NCBI RefSeq assembly: GCF_020447205.1
Contig: NZ_JAJAEL010000007.1
Span: forward strand, 110,363-174,362
Length of the DNA stretch: 64,000 bases
Source: Thalassolituus alkanivorans
GTDB taxonomy: Bacteria; Pseudomonadota; Gammaproteobacteria; Pseudomonadales; Oceanobacteraceae
Direction of reading: 5' to 3'
Below the pieces are notes generated by a model. The model saw nothing but the letters and a program-made list of their open reading frames with translations, ran no database searches and had not been told where the DNA came from. This document shows positions 48,142-58,800 of the stretch, piece after piece; the stretch's first letter is position 1; each line of letters opens with the position of its first letter. The position numbers were made by a program, and so were the translations under genes.

Positions 48142-48780
48142 ATGAACCGTTCCTTTCTTTCCGCGTTGCTGCCTCTGTCACTCATACTGCCGGCCAGCAT
48201 ACTGATCAGCGCGTCCGTTCAGGCCGAAATCACAGAAATTCCGCCCGAAGAAATGACCGAAGCCTACATTAAAGACACCACGGTCATTGTCCGCCGGCAG
48301 CCCGCCGCCCAGAAAGCGGAAAACAGCCAGGAGGACGCCTCCCTGCGGGTGTCACCACTGGATAAGCCCTACAGCGAAAGTGATCCGTTAAATGGCGGAA
48401 CAGAGGTCCCCTCCCAAATTGCTGATCAATATTTGTCAGAGCAGCGGGACAACGCTCTGCTGAGTCAAAGCACCTACGATTTCCACACTCCGGCACTAGA
48501 CCCACAACAGGCTCTGCGAGAGGAATACCTGCGTGATGTCCTTGGCCTTGAACCCGGTACGCCGATTGACTACGGTAACCTGCAATTCCCAACGAACATC
48601 ACTCCCGATGTCACGCCACCGGCCGGCCTGGGATACAACATTGCACCGGGACAGTTTGCTATCAGCATCCCGAACAGCGACAACATCAACGCCCAGACTC
48701 ACCAAACGCCGGGCGGAGAATACCGGATAGATGTAACTCCTTCAGAAATCATTTTCACGATCAATCTTCCTCAGCAATAA
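48142..48780 (+). CDS. Secreted hypothetical protein
   Basis: 212 residues; not recognised. Sec signal peptide of about 28 residues (cut after SVQA). The mature part is acidic, proline- and asparagine-rich, with low-complexity stretches and no cysteine, suggesting a periplasmic or disordered protein. Segments include TTVIVRRQPAAQKAENSQED and YRIDVTPSEIIFTINLPQQ at the end. A single gene between lolC (divergent) and the hydrolase gene (same strand, 187 bases). No strong ribosome site. Confidence 0.75.
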   Translation: MNRSFLSALLPLSLILPASILISASVQAEITEIPPEEMTEAYIKDTTVIVRRQPAAQKAENSQEDASLRVSPLDKPYSESDPLNGGTEVPSQIADQYLSEQRDNALLSQSTYDFHTPALDPQQALREEYLRDVLGLEPGTPIDYGNLQFPTNITPDVTPPAGLGYNIAPGQFAISIPNSDNINAQTHQTPGGEYRIDVTPSEIIFTINLPQQ

Positions 48781-48788
48781 GTCGGACA

Positions 48789-48832
48789 TTGCGGGCCAAT
48801 ATCCCTGAAACGCCTCAGGAAACGGCCCGCAA
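48789..48832 (+). other. Stem-loop after the secreted hypothetical gene
   Basis: TTGCGGGCC (48789-48797) / GGCCCGCAA (48824-48832), with an inner CCTGA/TCAGG stem. An A-rich tract, not T-rich, follows on the plus strand, so it is not a standard terminator. Confidence 0.5.
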
Positions 48833-48967
48833 AAATACAAAAACATCAATACAATCAAATACTTACAGCAACATCAGCGTTCCGTAAAGAAAACATACAA
48901 CTGTGGCCATTTGTCTATAAATGGGGTAGAGTCGGGAAACTATAAGAATAAAAGAGCCAATTGTGTT

Positions 48968-50245
48968 ATGCAGTTCTCTACCTTCTCTGCCGCCGATCTA
49001 CGCAACACTCCCCGCATCCAACTGCTGGATACTCCCCGCGGGCAGTACAAAGTCGAATTCCAGGCATACAGCCTTCCGGAAAACCTCCATAAAACGCCTG
49101 TCGTTTTTCTCGGTGGTGCATTCCAGAGTTTCACCTCATTCAAAAGTGAAGTGGAATTAGTCGTCAGCACACATCCGGTAATTCTGGCCGACTTCCCCTC
49201 ACAGGGCAGTAACGATCAGCTTGCTCCGGAACTCAGCCTGAATGACTACGCTGACCTGATTGAGTTGTTCTGTCAGGAACAGCAGCTGGATAAAGTTCAG
49301 ATGCTGGGCATCAGCTATGGCTCGGCCATGGCCACTCTGTTTGCGGCGGCCTACCCGCAGCGGATTGAGCGTCTGCTGTTATCGGGCATCACCTGTTTCC
49401 GCCGCGAAAGCCTGATCACCCTGCTGGAAGACTCGCTGGAGTTGCTGGCCGCTGGTGATATGAACGCTTTCGCGACCACTGCAGTCTGCAACCTGATCAA
49501 TCACAATCGTCTGCAGGCAACCGAAGTCAGCCCGACCTATCGCCGTCTTCTGTTCCGTCAGATTGCCCGACTGAACGACAATGAGCGTCAGCGCTACGCA
49601 CAAAACACGCAACGCTTGCTCGATTTCCCGGGCTTCGAACGTTTCCCCGAATGCCCGACCATGATTGCAACCGGTGAGTTCGATAACTTCACCCTGCCAT
49701 CAGAAAACGCTGCCGTTGCCCGTCAGTGTGCCAATGCTACTTTCGCCATCATCAAAAACGCTGATCATCTGGCCCAGTTTGAGCGCAAAGAAGCTTCAAG
49801 CACCCTGTTCCACAGCTTTATGTGTGGCGAGTCTCTGGAAGGTATAGACGGTACCGAAATATACAATCCGGAAGCCTATGACCTTGCCGACCAGCGCCTG
49901 CAAAGCCGCCAGCGTCCGCTGGAGCAGCCTTATCGCCTGATCGATGAAGTGAATGGCAAAGAACACATCGTTCGCATCAACAATATTAACTTTGCTGGCT
50001 GCGAACTGGAGCAAACTCATGTGGATCTCAGCCTGTCTGAATCCAGCCGTGGTTTGTACCTGGAAATTCCGGAAACCGGCGCCCGCTTCCATGTGCGTAT
50101 TATGGAGCGTGAGCGCAAACAGCTGCGCTGCCTGCTGATTCAGCGCGATCTGAAAGAGGCTGATCAGCTGCTCGCCTACCTTGAAGGCCATTTACTGATG
50201 ATCCGCGATCAGAATGATAATGACCTCAGAGAGCAGCTGGCCTGA
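48968..50245 (+). CDS. Alpha/beta hydrolase with a C-terminal PilZ-like extension
   Basis: 425 residues. Alpha/beta hydrolase domain (about 20-285): nucleophile S116 in GISYGSAM, candidate acid D239 (TGEFDNFT) and histidine H267 (KNADHLAQF). By eye this resembles RhlA-type 3-hydroxyacyl transferases (LGGAFQSFTSFKSEVELV; VILADFPSQG) more than lipases. Residues about 310-400 form an extra, strand-rich domain with INNINFAGCEL, reminiscent of the D/NxSxxG motif of PilZ (c-di-GMP) domains but with altered residues. The ATG at 48968 is preferred; a TTG at 48911 adds 19 residues. Substrate unknown. Ended by a strong terminator. Confidence 0.78.
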   Translation: MQFSTFSAADLRNTPRIQLLDTPRGQYKVEFQAYSLPENLHKTPVVFLGGAFQSFTSFKSEVELVVSTHPVILADFPSQGSNDQLAPELSLNDYADLIELFCQEQQLDKVQMLGISYGSAMATLFAAAYPQRIERLLLSGITCFRRESLITLLEDSLELLAAGDMNAFATTAVCNLINHNRLQATEVSPTYRRLLFRQIARLNDNERQRYAQNTQRLLDFPGFERFPECPTMIATGEFDNFTLPSENAAVARQCANATFAIIKNADHLAQFERKEASSTLFHSFMCGESLEGIDGTEIYNPEAYDLADQRLQSRQRPLEQPYRLIDEVNGKEHIVRINNINFAGCELEQTHVDLSLSESSRGLYLEIPETGARFHVRIMERERKQLRCLLIQRDLKEADQLLAYLEGHLLMIRDQNDNDLREQLA

Positions 50246-50263
50246 AAACCCCTCCTCTGGCAC

Positions 50264-50295
50264 AAAAAAGCCCGGTAATGACCGGGCTTTTTTTT
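50264..50295. terminator. Bidirectional intrinsic terminator
   Basis: AAAAAAGCCCGGT, loop AATG, ACCGGGC followed by T8 (50288-50295), between the hydrolase and the converging dinG gene. Confidence 0.93.
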
Positions 50296-50312
50296 ATTCG
50301 CGTATTTCTTTA

Positions 50313-52403
50313 TTAAATCCGCTTAAAAGGCGGCAAAGAATCCAGTAACAACTTGCCATAGCGATGCGACAACAGCCGCTTATCGAGAATACTGATGCGT
50401 CCCCGATCCTCTTCGGTACGGATTAAACGCCCACAGGCCTGCACCAGACGAATAGAAGCCGCAGGCAGGGTTAATTCCATAAAAGGATTGCGTCCACGGC
50501 TTTCCATCCATTCGCTGATCGCAGCCTGAATCGGATCATCGGGCACCGCAAACGGAATTTTAACAATCACCACATGGGTGACATATTCGCCCGGTAAGTC
50601 GATCCCTTCAGCAAAACTGGCGAGACCAAAAATAATGCTACCCTCACCATTATCAATCCGCTCTTTATGGCGGCGGACAATTTCTGCTTTCGGTAAAAAG
50701 CCCTGACACAGCAGCTGGTCATACCAGTCGTGCAAAAACGTATCACGCGTAGCCTCAAGCTGGGCACGGGAACTGAATAACACCAGCGTTCCCCGGCTCA
50801 GGTCGGTATTGTTTTTCAGCCAGTCTTCAATATCCGCCTGAAACTGATCGCTCTTGGGATCAGATGCCAGCGACACCGGTTGCAACTCACCCAGCTTCTG
50901 ATAATCGAAAGGACTCATAACCCGCTGATAATTTGCCCAGTCGGGCAAACCGCTTTCCCAGCTTAATTTATTAAAGCTGTTCAGCGCCGTCAGGGTTGCC
51001 GAGGTAACCACCGCACCATAGCAGCGCCACCAGAGGTTTTTGCGTAACTGATCGGCCACCGCAATAGGCGAGGCACTCAGACGAATATCCCAGCCATCAC
51101 CAAACGGGGTTTTCGACAACCAGCGCGCCACCGGCAGAGCACCCTCAGCCTCTTCGGCACAGAGCCAGGACAGCGCTTCGGATAATTGCTCCGCACGGGA
51201 AAACATAATCCCCATTGGCGCCTGCCAGGCTTCTGCTACATCACGGGTAAAATCACCATCTTCTTTTGGATCGAGGGATTTCTGCAGCATGTCATTGAGT
51301 TTATCCAGACACAGCAACAGAGGTTGCAACGGCCCTTTTATATTGATCAGCAGCTGACGTAAGTTTTCCGGCATTTTTCCCGATTCAAAACGTAACCGGT
51401 CCTGATCGCCGATCATATCCATTAGTAATGGCCAGACCAGACTGATGCTTTGCAGAATATCGCGGATATTCTGCGGTGCCTCCGTTAATGAATGCATAAT
51501 ACTGTGCGGAATACCGCTGGCTGCAACAAACTGCTCAATGCCCTTTTCCAGTTGCTGCAACCACTGGCGTTGCGCCCGCACGCCGATTTCAAGACGGAAA
51601 TGATTGAGGGCTTTATCGGCAAGATGATGGCCTTCGTCGAACACATAAATGGTTTTTTCCGGCGCAGGTAACACTGCACCACCACCCAGCGATAAATCAG
51701 CCAGCACCAGATCGTGGTTGGCGACAATCACATCCGCATCTTCCATCGCATTGCGGGCTTTATAAAAAGCACAGTTCTGGAAATGCGGGCAGCGCCGGTT
51801 TGAGCATTCACGGTGTGTGGCGGTTAAATGCGACCATTGTTTGTCTTCGATGGCATCGGTCAGACGGTCGCGGTCACCGTCCCATTTGCCGGAGCCATAC
51901 GACTGCAGTAAAGATTCATAAAGCTCCCTGTCCTGCTCTTCCGGCGTTTGCTCAAATAAATCGACCGTGGATAACAACCCGGACAAATGCTGCAATGATT
52001 TATCCAGTTTTAACAAACACAGATAACGGCCACGGCCTTTGGCCAGGGCAAAATTAAATGGCAGAGAAATGGTTTTTTTTAAATTCGGCAGATCCTTATC
52101 CAGAATCTGCTCCTGCAAGGCGACGGTGGCCGTCGAGATCAGCAGTTTCTTTTCTTTTTCAATCGCCATCGGCAAGGCAGCCAACAGATACGCCAGTGTT
52201 TTACCGGTACCTGTACCCGCTTCCACCACCGCAATGCCATTATCATTATCGCGCTGGCCTTTATCATCTTCATGAATAGCGCCCAGACTTTTGGCAATTT
52301 CAGCAATCATTACCCGCTGACCATAACGCGGTTTTAAATCCAGCGCTTTAATGCACTCACGATACAACGCCTGGATGCGTTCTTTGCTTTCACTGCTCAG
52401 CAT
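50313..52403 (-). CDS. dinG: ATP-dependent iron-sulfur DNA helicase DinG
   Basis: 696 residues, XPD-like superfamily 2 helicase that resolves R-loops, forks and D-loops. Walker A EAGTGTGKT (61-69), Fe-S cysteines C129, C200, C205 and C211 with E. coli-like spacing (RYLCLL; ECSNRRCPHFQNC), DEGH box at 256-259 and the late helicase motif VQACGRLIRTEEDRGRI. The ATG at 52403 is preferred over an extension to 52478 that overlaps gspB. Sixteen bases behind the gspB stop on the same strand. Confidence 0.94.
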   Translation of the reverse strand: MLSSESKERIQALYRECIKALDLKPRYGQRVMIAEIAKSLGAIHEDDKGQRDNDNGIAVVEAGTGTGKTLAYLLAALPMAIEKEKKLLISTATVALQEQILDKDLPNLKKTISLPFNFALAKGRGRYLCLLKLDKSLQHLSGLLSTVDLFEQTPEEQDRELYESLLQSYGSGKWDGDRDRLTDAIEDKQWSHLTATHRECSNRRCPHFQNCAFYKARNAMEDADVIVANHDLVLADLSLGGGAVLPAPEKTIYVFDEGHHLADKALNHFRLEIGVRAQRQWLQQLEKGIEQFVAASGIPHSIMHSLTEAPQNIRDILQSISLVWPLLMDMIGDQDRLRFESGKMPENLRQLLINIKGPLQPLLLCLDKLNDMLQKSLDPKEDGDFTRDVAEAWQAPMGIMFSRAEQLSEALSWLCAEEAEGALPVARWLSKTPFGDGWDIRLSASPIAVADQLRKNLWWRCYGAVVTSATLTALNSFNKLSWESGLPDWANYQRVMSPFDYQKLGELQPVSLASDPKSDQFQADIEDWLKNNTDLSRGTLVLFSSRAQLEATRDTFLHDWYDQLLCQGFLPKAEIVRRHKERIDNGEGSIIFGLASFAEGIDLPGEYVTHVVIVKIPFAVPDDPIQAAISEWMESRGRNPFMELTLPAASIRLVQACGRLIRTEEDRGRISILDKRLLSHRYGKLLLDSLPPFKRI

Positions 52404-52419
52404 GCTGTCTTTTCTCGCA

Positions 52420-53100
52420 TCAGGGAATGGCCTGCCAGCCTTTGCTGCGGCCAACCTGCAATGGCCAGCCATCAACATCCAGCAGAATACCGCCCGGGGT
52501 AATTTCTTTCAGAATAATGCCGGGAGCAATAAGGTCTCCTTCATTCCACTCACGATTATTCATACTGACCGTACGCTTCTCCGGCACCGGACTGTAAATA
52601 TGACTGGTGATCATTAACTGCGGTATCCGGCGTAAAGACGCTAACGGAGGTAACGAGCGGGTTTCAACACCAGCGCGCGGCGCAGTTTCCCGCAGCTCAG
52701 AATCAATGGCTGTTTCCGGTGCCGGAGATGGCGTCGATACCGGTGTCTGTTGCAACGGAACCGGTGTCGCTCCGACGGCCGGCGTTACCGCAGCAACCGG
52801 CGGTGCCTGGCGTAAGGTTACTGTCTCAGCGGCCGGGGTTATATCGTCAGCCAGTGCAGTTACCTGCGGTGTATTCTCCACCGGCACCGGTGCGGATTTA
52901 CCACTTAACAGAGTCAGGCCATACAACAGTCCCGTGATTACCGTAACCAGTGCAACAGACAACAAGATCCGGTTAATACTTCTGAACGGTGTTTCTGCCG
53001 CCAGGGATATCGACGTACTGTCCTGCAACGACATTGGCTGGTTCATCTGCCGGGCACGCTCCTGCTCCGATTTTTTCAGGGCATCGAGGATATAAGACAT
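52420..53100 (-). CDS. General secretion protein B (GspB-type)
   Basis: 226 residues. N-terminal MSYILDALKKSEQERAR is the GspB hallmark; one membrane helix at about 45-65; a Pro/Thr/Ala-rich periplasmic linker (about 70-150); and the C-terminal GspB domain MITSHIYSPVPEKRTVSM then GILLDVDGWPLQVG. Together with GspA it helps insert the type II secretion secretin through peptidoglycan. ATG at 53100, one base after the gspA stop. No other type II secretion gene is in the window. Confidence 0.9.
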   Translation of the reverse strand: MSYILDALKKSEQERARQMNQPMSLQDSTSISLAAETPFRSINRILLSVALVTVITGLLYGLTLLSGKSAPVPVENTPQVTALADDITPAAETVTLRQAPPVAAVTPAVGATPVPLQQTPVSTPSPAPETAIDSELRETAPRAGVETRSLPPLASLRRIPQLMITSHIYSPVPEKRTVSMNNREWNEGDLIAPGIILKEITPGGILLDVDGWPLQVGRSKGWQAIP

Positions 53101-53101
53101 A

Positions 53102-54622
53102 TTAATTATCCCCTCCTGCCAGACCAGGACGGACCTCATCCTGTTCCGCCTGTTGCATAAACAGCAAGGTTTCCGGGCCAATAATTTTATCGGCACTCAA
53201 CCCATGCTCCGCCTGAAACTGTGCAACCCGGTTGGCCAGCAAAGGATCATAAAACCGCGAGTCAACCTGATTATTCTGTCCTTCCGGACTGATCACCAGC
53301 CAGTCTGCCTGCCATTCCATATTCAGCTGACGGCGGATCCAGAGAATCAGATCCGATTTTTGTCCGGGACGAACCAGCTGGCCGCTGTATCCGGCGGGGG
53401 GCTGCCACAGTAATAAGGCCTGTCCCGCATACGATGCCGGATTAAGATCAGCACTAAAGCGCTGCCAAACGAATCCTTCTGCCGATTTCATCTGTACCGC
53501 AACCGGCACGGATAGGCCCTGCAACCTGAGCCACGGCCAGTCCACCCACAAACACTGTTTACTGCCCTGCAGCTGCTCACAGGTAACAACCTCTGCCGCA
53601 TTGTCAGACTCTCCGGCCAAACCGGCAGCCGTCAGCAGCGCCAGCGGAGATACCGGGTCTGCCGTCACAGGGGTTCGCCAGTCTGAAATCTGCTCTTTCA
53701 AAGCCGGACTGAAAACAAACAGCAAAACCAGCAGGCCAGTCATGGATGCGAAGCCTATCAATGCCGACAACCAAGTGAAGGCACTGCGCCGCGGAGCGCG
53801 ATCAAGCCATCCGGCACCATGACCAAGGATTTCTCTTTCAGCGCCTCTAACCAAAGCGACGTCGACCAGCCTGCCGCCACGGGCATAAACGCCCAGTAAC
53901 GCCCGGTCGGCCAGATTATTAATCAAGCGAGGCACGCCACCACTTACCCGCCACAGCCGCCGTGCGGCGGACGGGCTGAACAGCTGTCCATCCACACCGG
54001 CCAGCGCACAGCGATGGCGCAGATAAGCACGGGTTTCTGTCAGGCTGAGATTCTGCAGGTGATAGCGCGCGGTAATACGCTGACTGAGCTGACGCAGATC
54101 ATGGCGGGCCAACAATTCCCGCAACTCAGGCTGACCAACAAGAATCAGCGTCAGCAGCTTTTCTTTATGGGTTTCCAGATTGGTCAACAGCCTGATTTGT
54201 TCCAGCAGCGGCGGCGGCATACTCTGCGCTTCATCAATCACGCAGATTACCCGCTGCCCGGCGGCATACCAGTCCAACAGAGCCTTGTTGAGCAAAGCGT
54301 ACAACTCACGTAATGATGCATCGGGGTTATAACTCAGCCCCAACTCATCACACAGACTTTGCAACAGCTCCGTCGCCGATAACTGTGGATTAAACAGATA
54401 CGCCGTGCGTACTTCAGCGGGTGTCTGAGCAAGAAATGCACGGCACAGCGTGGTTTTACCGGTACCTACCTCACCGGTCAGACAAATCAAGCCGCCATGC
54501 CCGGTCAGCGCATACTGCAGATGTGCCAGTGCCTCCTGATGCCCGCTCGACGGAAAGAGAAAATCCGGGTCCGGTGCAATGGTGAAAGGGAAACGCTGAA
54601 AACCGAAATGTTCAAGATACAT
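53102..54622 (-). CDS. GspA/ExeA-type ATPase with peptidoglycan-binding domain
   Basis: 506 residues. Starts MYLEHFGFQRFPFTIAPDP, AAA+ domain with Walker A GEVGTGKTTL (50-59) and Walker B VICVIDEAQS (125-134), one membrane helix at about 283-304, and a C-terminal peptidoglycan-binding repeat (NRVAQFQAEHGLSADKIIG) near 455-495. ExeA remodels peptidoglycan for assembly of the type II secretin. A divergent 163-base gap precedes it, with a possible -10 TATGAT (54687-54692) and poor -35. First gene of the gspA-gspB-dinG run. Confidence 0.9.
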   Translation of the reverse strand: MYLEHFGFQRFPFTIAPDPDFLFPSSGHQEALAHLQYALTGHGGLICLTGEVGTGKTTLCRAFLAQTPAEVRTAYLFNPQLSATELLQSLCDELGLSYNPDASLRELYALLNKALLDWYAAGQRVICVIDEAQSMPPPLLEQIRLLTNLETHKEKLLTLILVGQPELRELLARHDLRQLSQRITARYHLQNLSLTETRAYLRHRCALAGVDGQLFSPSAARRLWRVSGGVPRLINNLADRALLGVYARGGRLVDVALVRGAEREILGHGAGWLDRAPRRSAFTWLSALIGFASMTGLLVLLFVFSPALKEQISDWRTPVTADPVSPLALLTAAGLAGESDNAAEVVTCEQLQGSKQCLWVDWPWLRLQGLSVPVAVQMKSAEGFVWQRFSADLNPASYAGQALLLWQPPAGYSGQLVRPGQKSDLILWIRRQLNMEWQADWLVISPEGQNNQVDSRFYDPLLANRVAQFQAEHGLSADKIIGPETLLFMQQAEQDEVRPGLAGGDN

Positions 54623-54785
54623 CGGAGACTCTGCTGCTCAGGGCGGTGCTTACCGGCAACGTCACGCCGGCTAAAATCCAGCGCGCATCATAGCGGATTT
54701 TGCCGCATCCCGCAGTTGAAAGAAGACCGCAGAAATACGGACAGATAAGACAGGCAGCAGTCACAGAGAAACAGAGTCCGCCCCG

Positions 54786-55838
54786 CTACCAACCCAGCGT
54801 TAACCCCAAACGCAGCTGAATATCCCGCGCATAAGCGGGCCACACATCATCGCTGACTATTTCCAGCTGGTGCCAGCCTGAACGCCAGTGCACTCCAACC
54901 TGATTCGTAGAATGAAGTGACATCCCCATAGCACCTAAAGGTGTCGTCCAGTCTTTGGCAAGACTGAAGCGTTGATAGCGATCGTGCTGAAAGTAGCGCA
55001 TCCCCAACTGCCAACTTGTGTCATAAACACCGGTATTCAATGACCAGGGAATATCGGTCACATAAGAAGATTGCCCCGAGCGGCCGGAAGCGGCCCCTGA
55101 GCTGTTGCAAACCGCCTGCCCCCCACCACTCAGATTGATGCATCCGGTAGTGAAAGCGGCATCATCGAACTGCCAGCGATTCCATAAATCAGTGAAGGTG
55201 GCATCCAGCTGCCAGCGCTCCCTTAGCAAGCTACTGAATGAAATATCCATACTGATGCCGGAACCATCACTGACATCCGCCGGATATTCCAGAATTTTGT
55301 CCTGATCAAAGTGATAATCGAGCACAGCTGATGCAGTCAACGGATCGCCCGCAACAGAAGCCCCCCTGAGAGAACCAAACTGAAAATGACCAACATGGTA
55401 ATAGGCCAACGCCGGTGTAATGCTCAGCGCCGGCAACTCAAAGCGGTGAGAAAGACGTAAACCACGCGCCTGCAGACCTTTCACTTCAAGGTCCAACTGA
55501 CGATCTTTTGCTCCGGGCAGCCCCAGTTCCAGCTCGCGGTAAAACTCTGAAGTATCACGATTAAAGGTCAGGTAATAATACCAGCGCGTTTCACGCTCCA
55601 ACTGCCAGCTTTGATAACGCATGCCAAAACGAAACCGGGCATCGGCATAGGCATAAGTGCCTGGCTGAAAATCGCCATCCCAGCCAGTCGTCATATCGGT
55701 CAGAGAAACCGGCTGTGAACTGCCATGAATTTCCAGAAGCGAATACAGCTGGCGATCGGCCGCCTGAGATGAAAAGGAAAAACTGAATGCGGCGGTATAT
55801 ACCGCCGCAGAAAGGAAAGAGTGAACTTTGTTCTTCAA
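54786..55838 (-). CDS. Predicted outer-membrane beta-barrel protein coupled to the giant lipoprotein
   Basis: 350 residues, family not recognised. Signal peptide of about 26 residues (MKNKVHSFLSAAVYTAAFSF...SQA). The mature protein alternates short polar turns with aromatic amphipathic strands (YAYADARFRFGMRYQSWQ; TRWYYYLTFNRDTSEFY) and ends QLRLGLTLGW, a C-terminal aromatic residue like a BAM recognition signal. The start is a TTG at 55838 that overlaps the TGA stop of the lipoprotein gene, indicating translational coupling; there is no alternative methionine. Two cysteines in TGCINLSGGGQAVCNSSG may form a disulfide in an extracellular loop. Confidence 0.72.
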   Translation of the reverse strand: MKNKVHSFLSAAVYTAAFSFSFSSQAADRQLYSLLEIHGSSQPVSLTDMTTGWDGDFQPGTYAYADARFRFGMRYQSWQLERETRWYYYLTFNRDTSEFYRELELGLPGAKDRQLDLEVKGLQARGLRLSHRFELPALSITPALAYYHVGHFQFGSLRGASVAGDPLTASAVLDYHFDQDKILEYPADVSDGSGISMDISFSSLLRERWQLDATFTDLWNRWQFDDAAFTTGCINLSGGGQAVCNSSGAASGRSGQSSYVTDIPWSLNTGVYDTSWQLGMRYFQHDRYQRFSLAKDWTTPLGAMGMSLHSTNQVGVHWRSGWHQLEIVSDDVWPAYARDIQLRLGLTLGW

Positions 55839-58800
55839 CCGCCAAGCACCAGGAACTGACCATCACTGAAACGGACGACATAAATGCCATCACGCTCTTC
55901 ACGGATAACACCTACTATGGAGTTGCGGTAGGTCAGATAACCGACTGCATTACAGTTGCCGGTCACGATTTCATCCTTACGATTAATAACACCGCAAGGC
56001 TGGCCACTGCCATTCAGTTCGTAATCAACACGACTGGCCAGGGTGACACCAATGCTTTCGCCTTTTTCTTCCGAGGTAAAGAGTTTTACACCACCTCGGT
56101 AAATAATCAGCCCACCTAATTCAAAGGTAAAATCGCGGATTACGTCAGCATCATTTTCGTCCGGAGCAGAGTTATTACCGACCAGATAAGACAGATACAA
56201 ACTTTGCGCCCGAACACCGGTTGGCAGTACATCAACCAGATAGTCGTAGTCATAACCGGCTGCAACAGCCAGCTCCCAAACATCCTTACTTGAACGGGTT
56301 AATTTAACATCGACAATTGCCAACGGTGCACGTTCAACATCACTCCCCTGCCCTTCGGTCAGTTCGTGTGCTGCTCGCAGACTTAAATTATTAATACCCT
56401 GAGTAAATACAGCTTCCAGCTTGCCATCAAGCACCACATCAGTACCGGTTATTAATTCATAACTGCCGTTGTTATCAACATCAGGAAACAATGGCCGGTA
56501 CGCGCCGCGGCTGGGAATTGAAAACAGGCCAAGCAGGTCATCATCCACAAGCTTCTGAATAGTGAGCTCTTCTTCGCTTTCACTTAACTGTGTGCAAACG
56601 CTGGTTTCCTGCTCATTAGCATCATTAATAATCACCGAGCATTTACGCAGACCAGGCACACCATCGGTGTCGCCGAATACTTCCAGCCGGTTTATACCGT
56701 AGCCGGTAATATTGACATCAATATAATCAGCCTGACGGAAAACCTCTTTATCGTCGATTTTACTGAACAGCACACTCTGATCTTCCATAATCCGGTATTC
56801 GAAGAGGTTACTTTCAATAATTCCAGATTCAAAACCACTGCGCACACGGAAGAAATCATCCAGCTCAGGCCATACAGAATCTGAATAATAATTAGCGGCA
56901 TTAGAGGATGTCGCCGACAGAGTGACCTGAGCCAGATCTTTCAGTTCAACCTCTTTCCCACCTTCTGTAATCGTCCCTTTAGTGTCACTGTTAGCAACCA
57001 GCGACAGAGCGACAGACGTCAGGTTGTAATGCAGAGGAGATGCAGGGACCAATACATCATCAACACCAATCAACTTGGCTGAGAAATACAGATTGAATTC
57101 CTGATTAACGCCATTAACTGTCGCTGGAATTTCAACATCTGGCCATTCCAGGTCATAACCTAAAGGGGGTGTTACAACCGGGTCAGGAGGCGTAGAGAAA
57201 CCTTCTTCACCACTGTATACAATACGGACACGCGAATAACTTTTAACTTCCTCGCCAGCGTCGTTGGTACCTTTAACTTCTTTAAACTTAATACTGGCAA
57301 TAGTGTCCAGTGGCCCACTGGTGCCACCTGGCACATTAGGGACAGCAGGATCATCCGCATCGACGATTATTTCGCCCAATAACTGAATATCAAAAGCGTT
57401 GTACTTGCCTTCTTTTTCAATTTCCACACCCAACTCAACCGGCACCATGGTCAGAACAAGACCATCAACAGTAAGTTTTTTATTAGTGCCATCATAGCGG
57501 GCATCACCGGCGCAACCGGAGTTAGTGCAAGCAATTAACTCCAGCACCAGATCTTTCAGTGTGCGGGTACCAGTGGCCAATTGCGGAGCAACGCCTTCGT
57601 ATATGCTGTTCAAGGCGTCATAATAATCTACCGTTTTAGTAACATAAGCCGGATCGATAAAACTGTGTACACAGCTATTATCATCCTGAGCTTCTCCATT
57701 ATTACAGGTATTCGGATCCTGACCTTTATAGTTAACCAGTCGCTCATTCAGATCAGCCATAAATGCACGGGCATTATTAATACGATCCAGCCAGTTTTTT
57801 ACCTGGCTTGCAGGAATATCCACCGCGGTCAGTTCATCCGTTTTACTTTCCAGAGCACCCAGGCGCTGATCAAGTACAGCAATAGCAGCTGTCAGCTCTG
57901 ATGGAACAGAATAATTCTGAGCAGAAATATAGGTTCGGTTCTCCTGAAGAACCGTTCGTGCAGCGCTGAAAATACGATACAGAGAAGTGGTCGAAGACAC
58001 GGATGATCGCTGATACAACTGCCCCTGATTATGCAGAAATTCATCAACCACATCCGCCAACCAGTCAACCTGATCCTGCCCGGCTTCGAGAGCCAACTGC
58101 TGCCCTGCCGCAACAATGGCGCCATAGATAATTGATTCCTGCTTAATTGCTGAAGCCAGACCACTGTCTTTATACAGTTCTGATGGTGCCAGCGGACGCA
58201 GCGATACAATATCTGACAAACCGAACAGCTCATTCAGCCATAAATTGGCGCGCTCAATAGTGAAAGCGGTATAAACACCAGCCCGTGGTACATCCGGGTT
58301 GGAACCATCTCCACTATTATCAATATAACTGGTATATGCCAGTGCACTGGCCAGATGCGTTACCCAATTAATATTGATGCGCATATTATTCTGAGCATTA
58401 CCGACCGATGAGCGCAGCTCATATTCCTGCGGTACAGCTTTGGTTGCCCGATAACTCCAGCCACCATAACAGCCATTTACCAGCTCACAACGTTCAACTG
58501 TCGCGTCATCGCTCTTCCCACTGACAATTAGGGTAACCGCGCGGCCGATATCATCACTGTCGAGCTTCACCTGATAGTAGGCTGCAGTCGTTGAAGTGGC
58601 TTTTGCACCGACATAGACTTCTTGCTGACCATCATCGGTATCAATGACCTCGGTTGCCGTCTGTCCCTGAACATCGATGGACACAGCCTGAATCACAGCA
58701 CTCTGTACACCACTACTGCCAACGTAACCGTTAACGTATTTGACCGGCTCCGTCTTACGGGTGGTACTGGAACCATTACCGCTGCATGCCGCCAGCAGGC

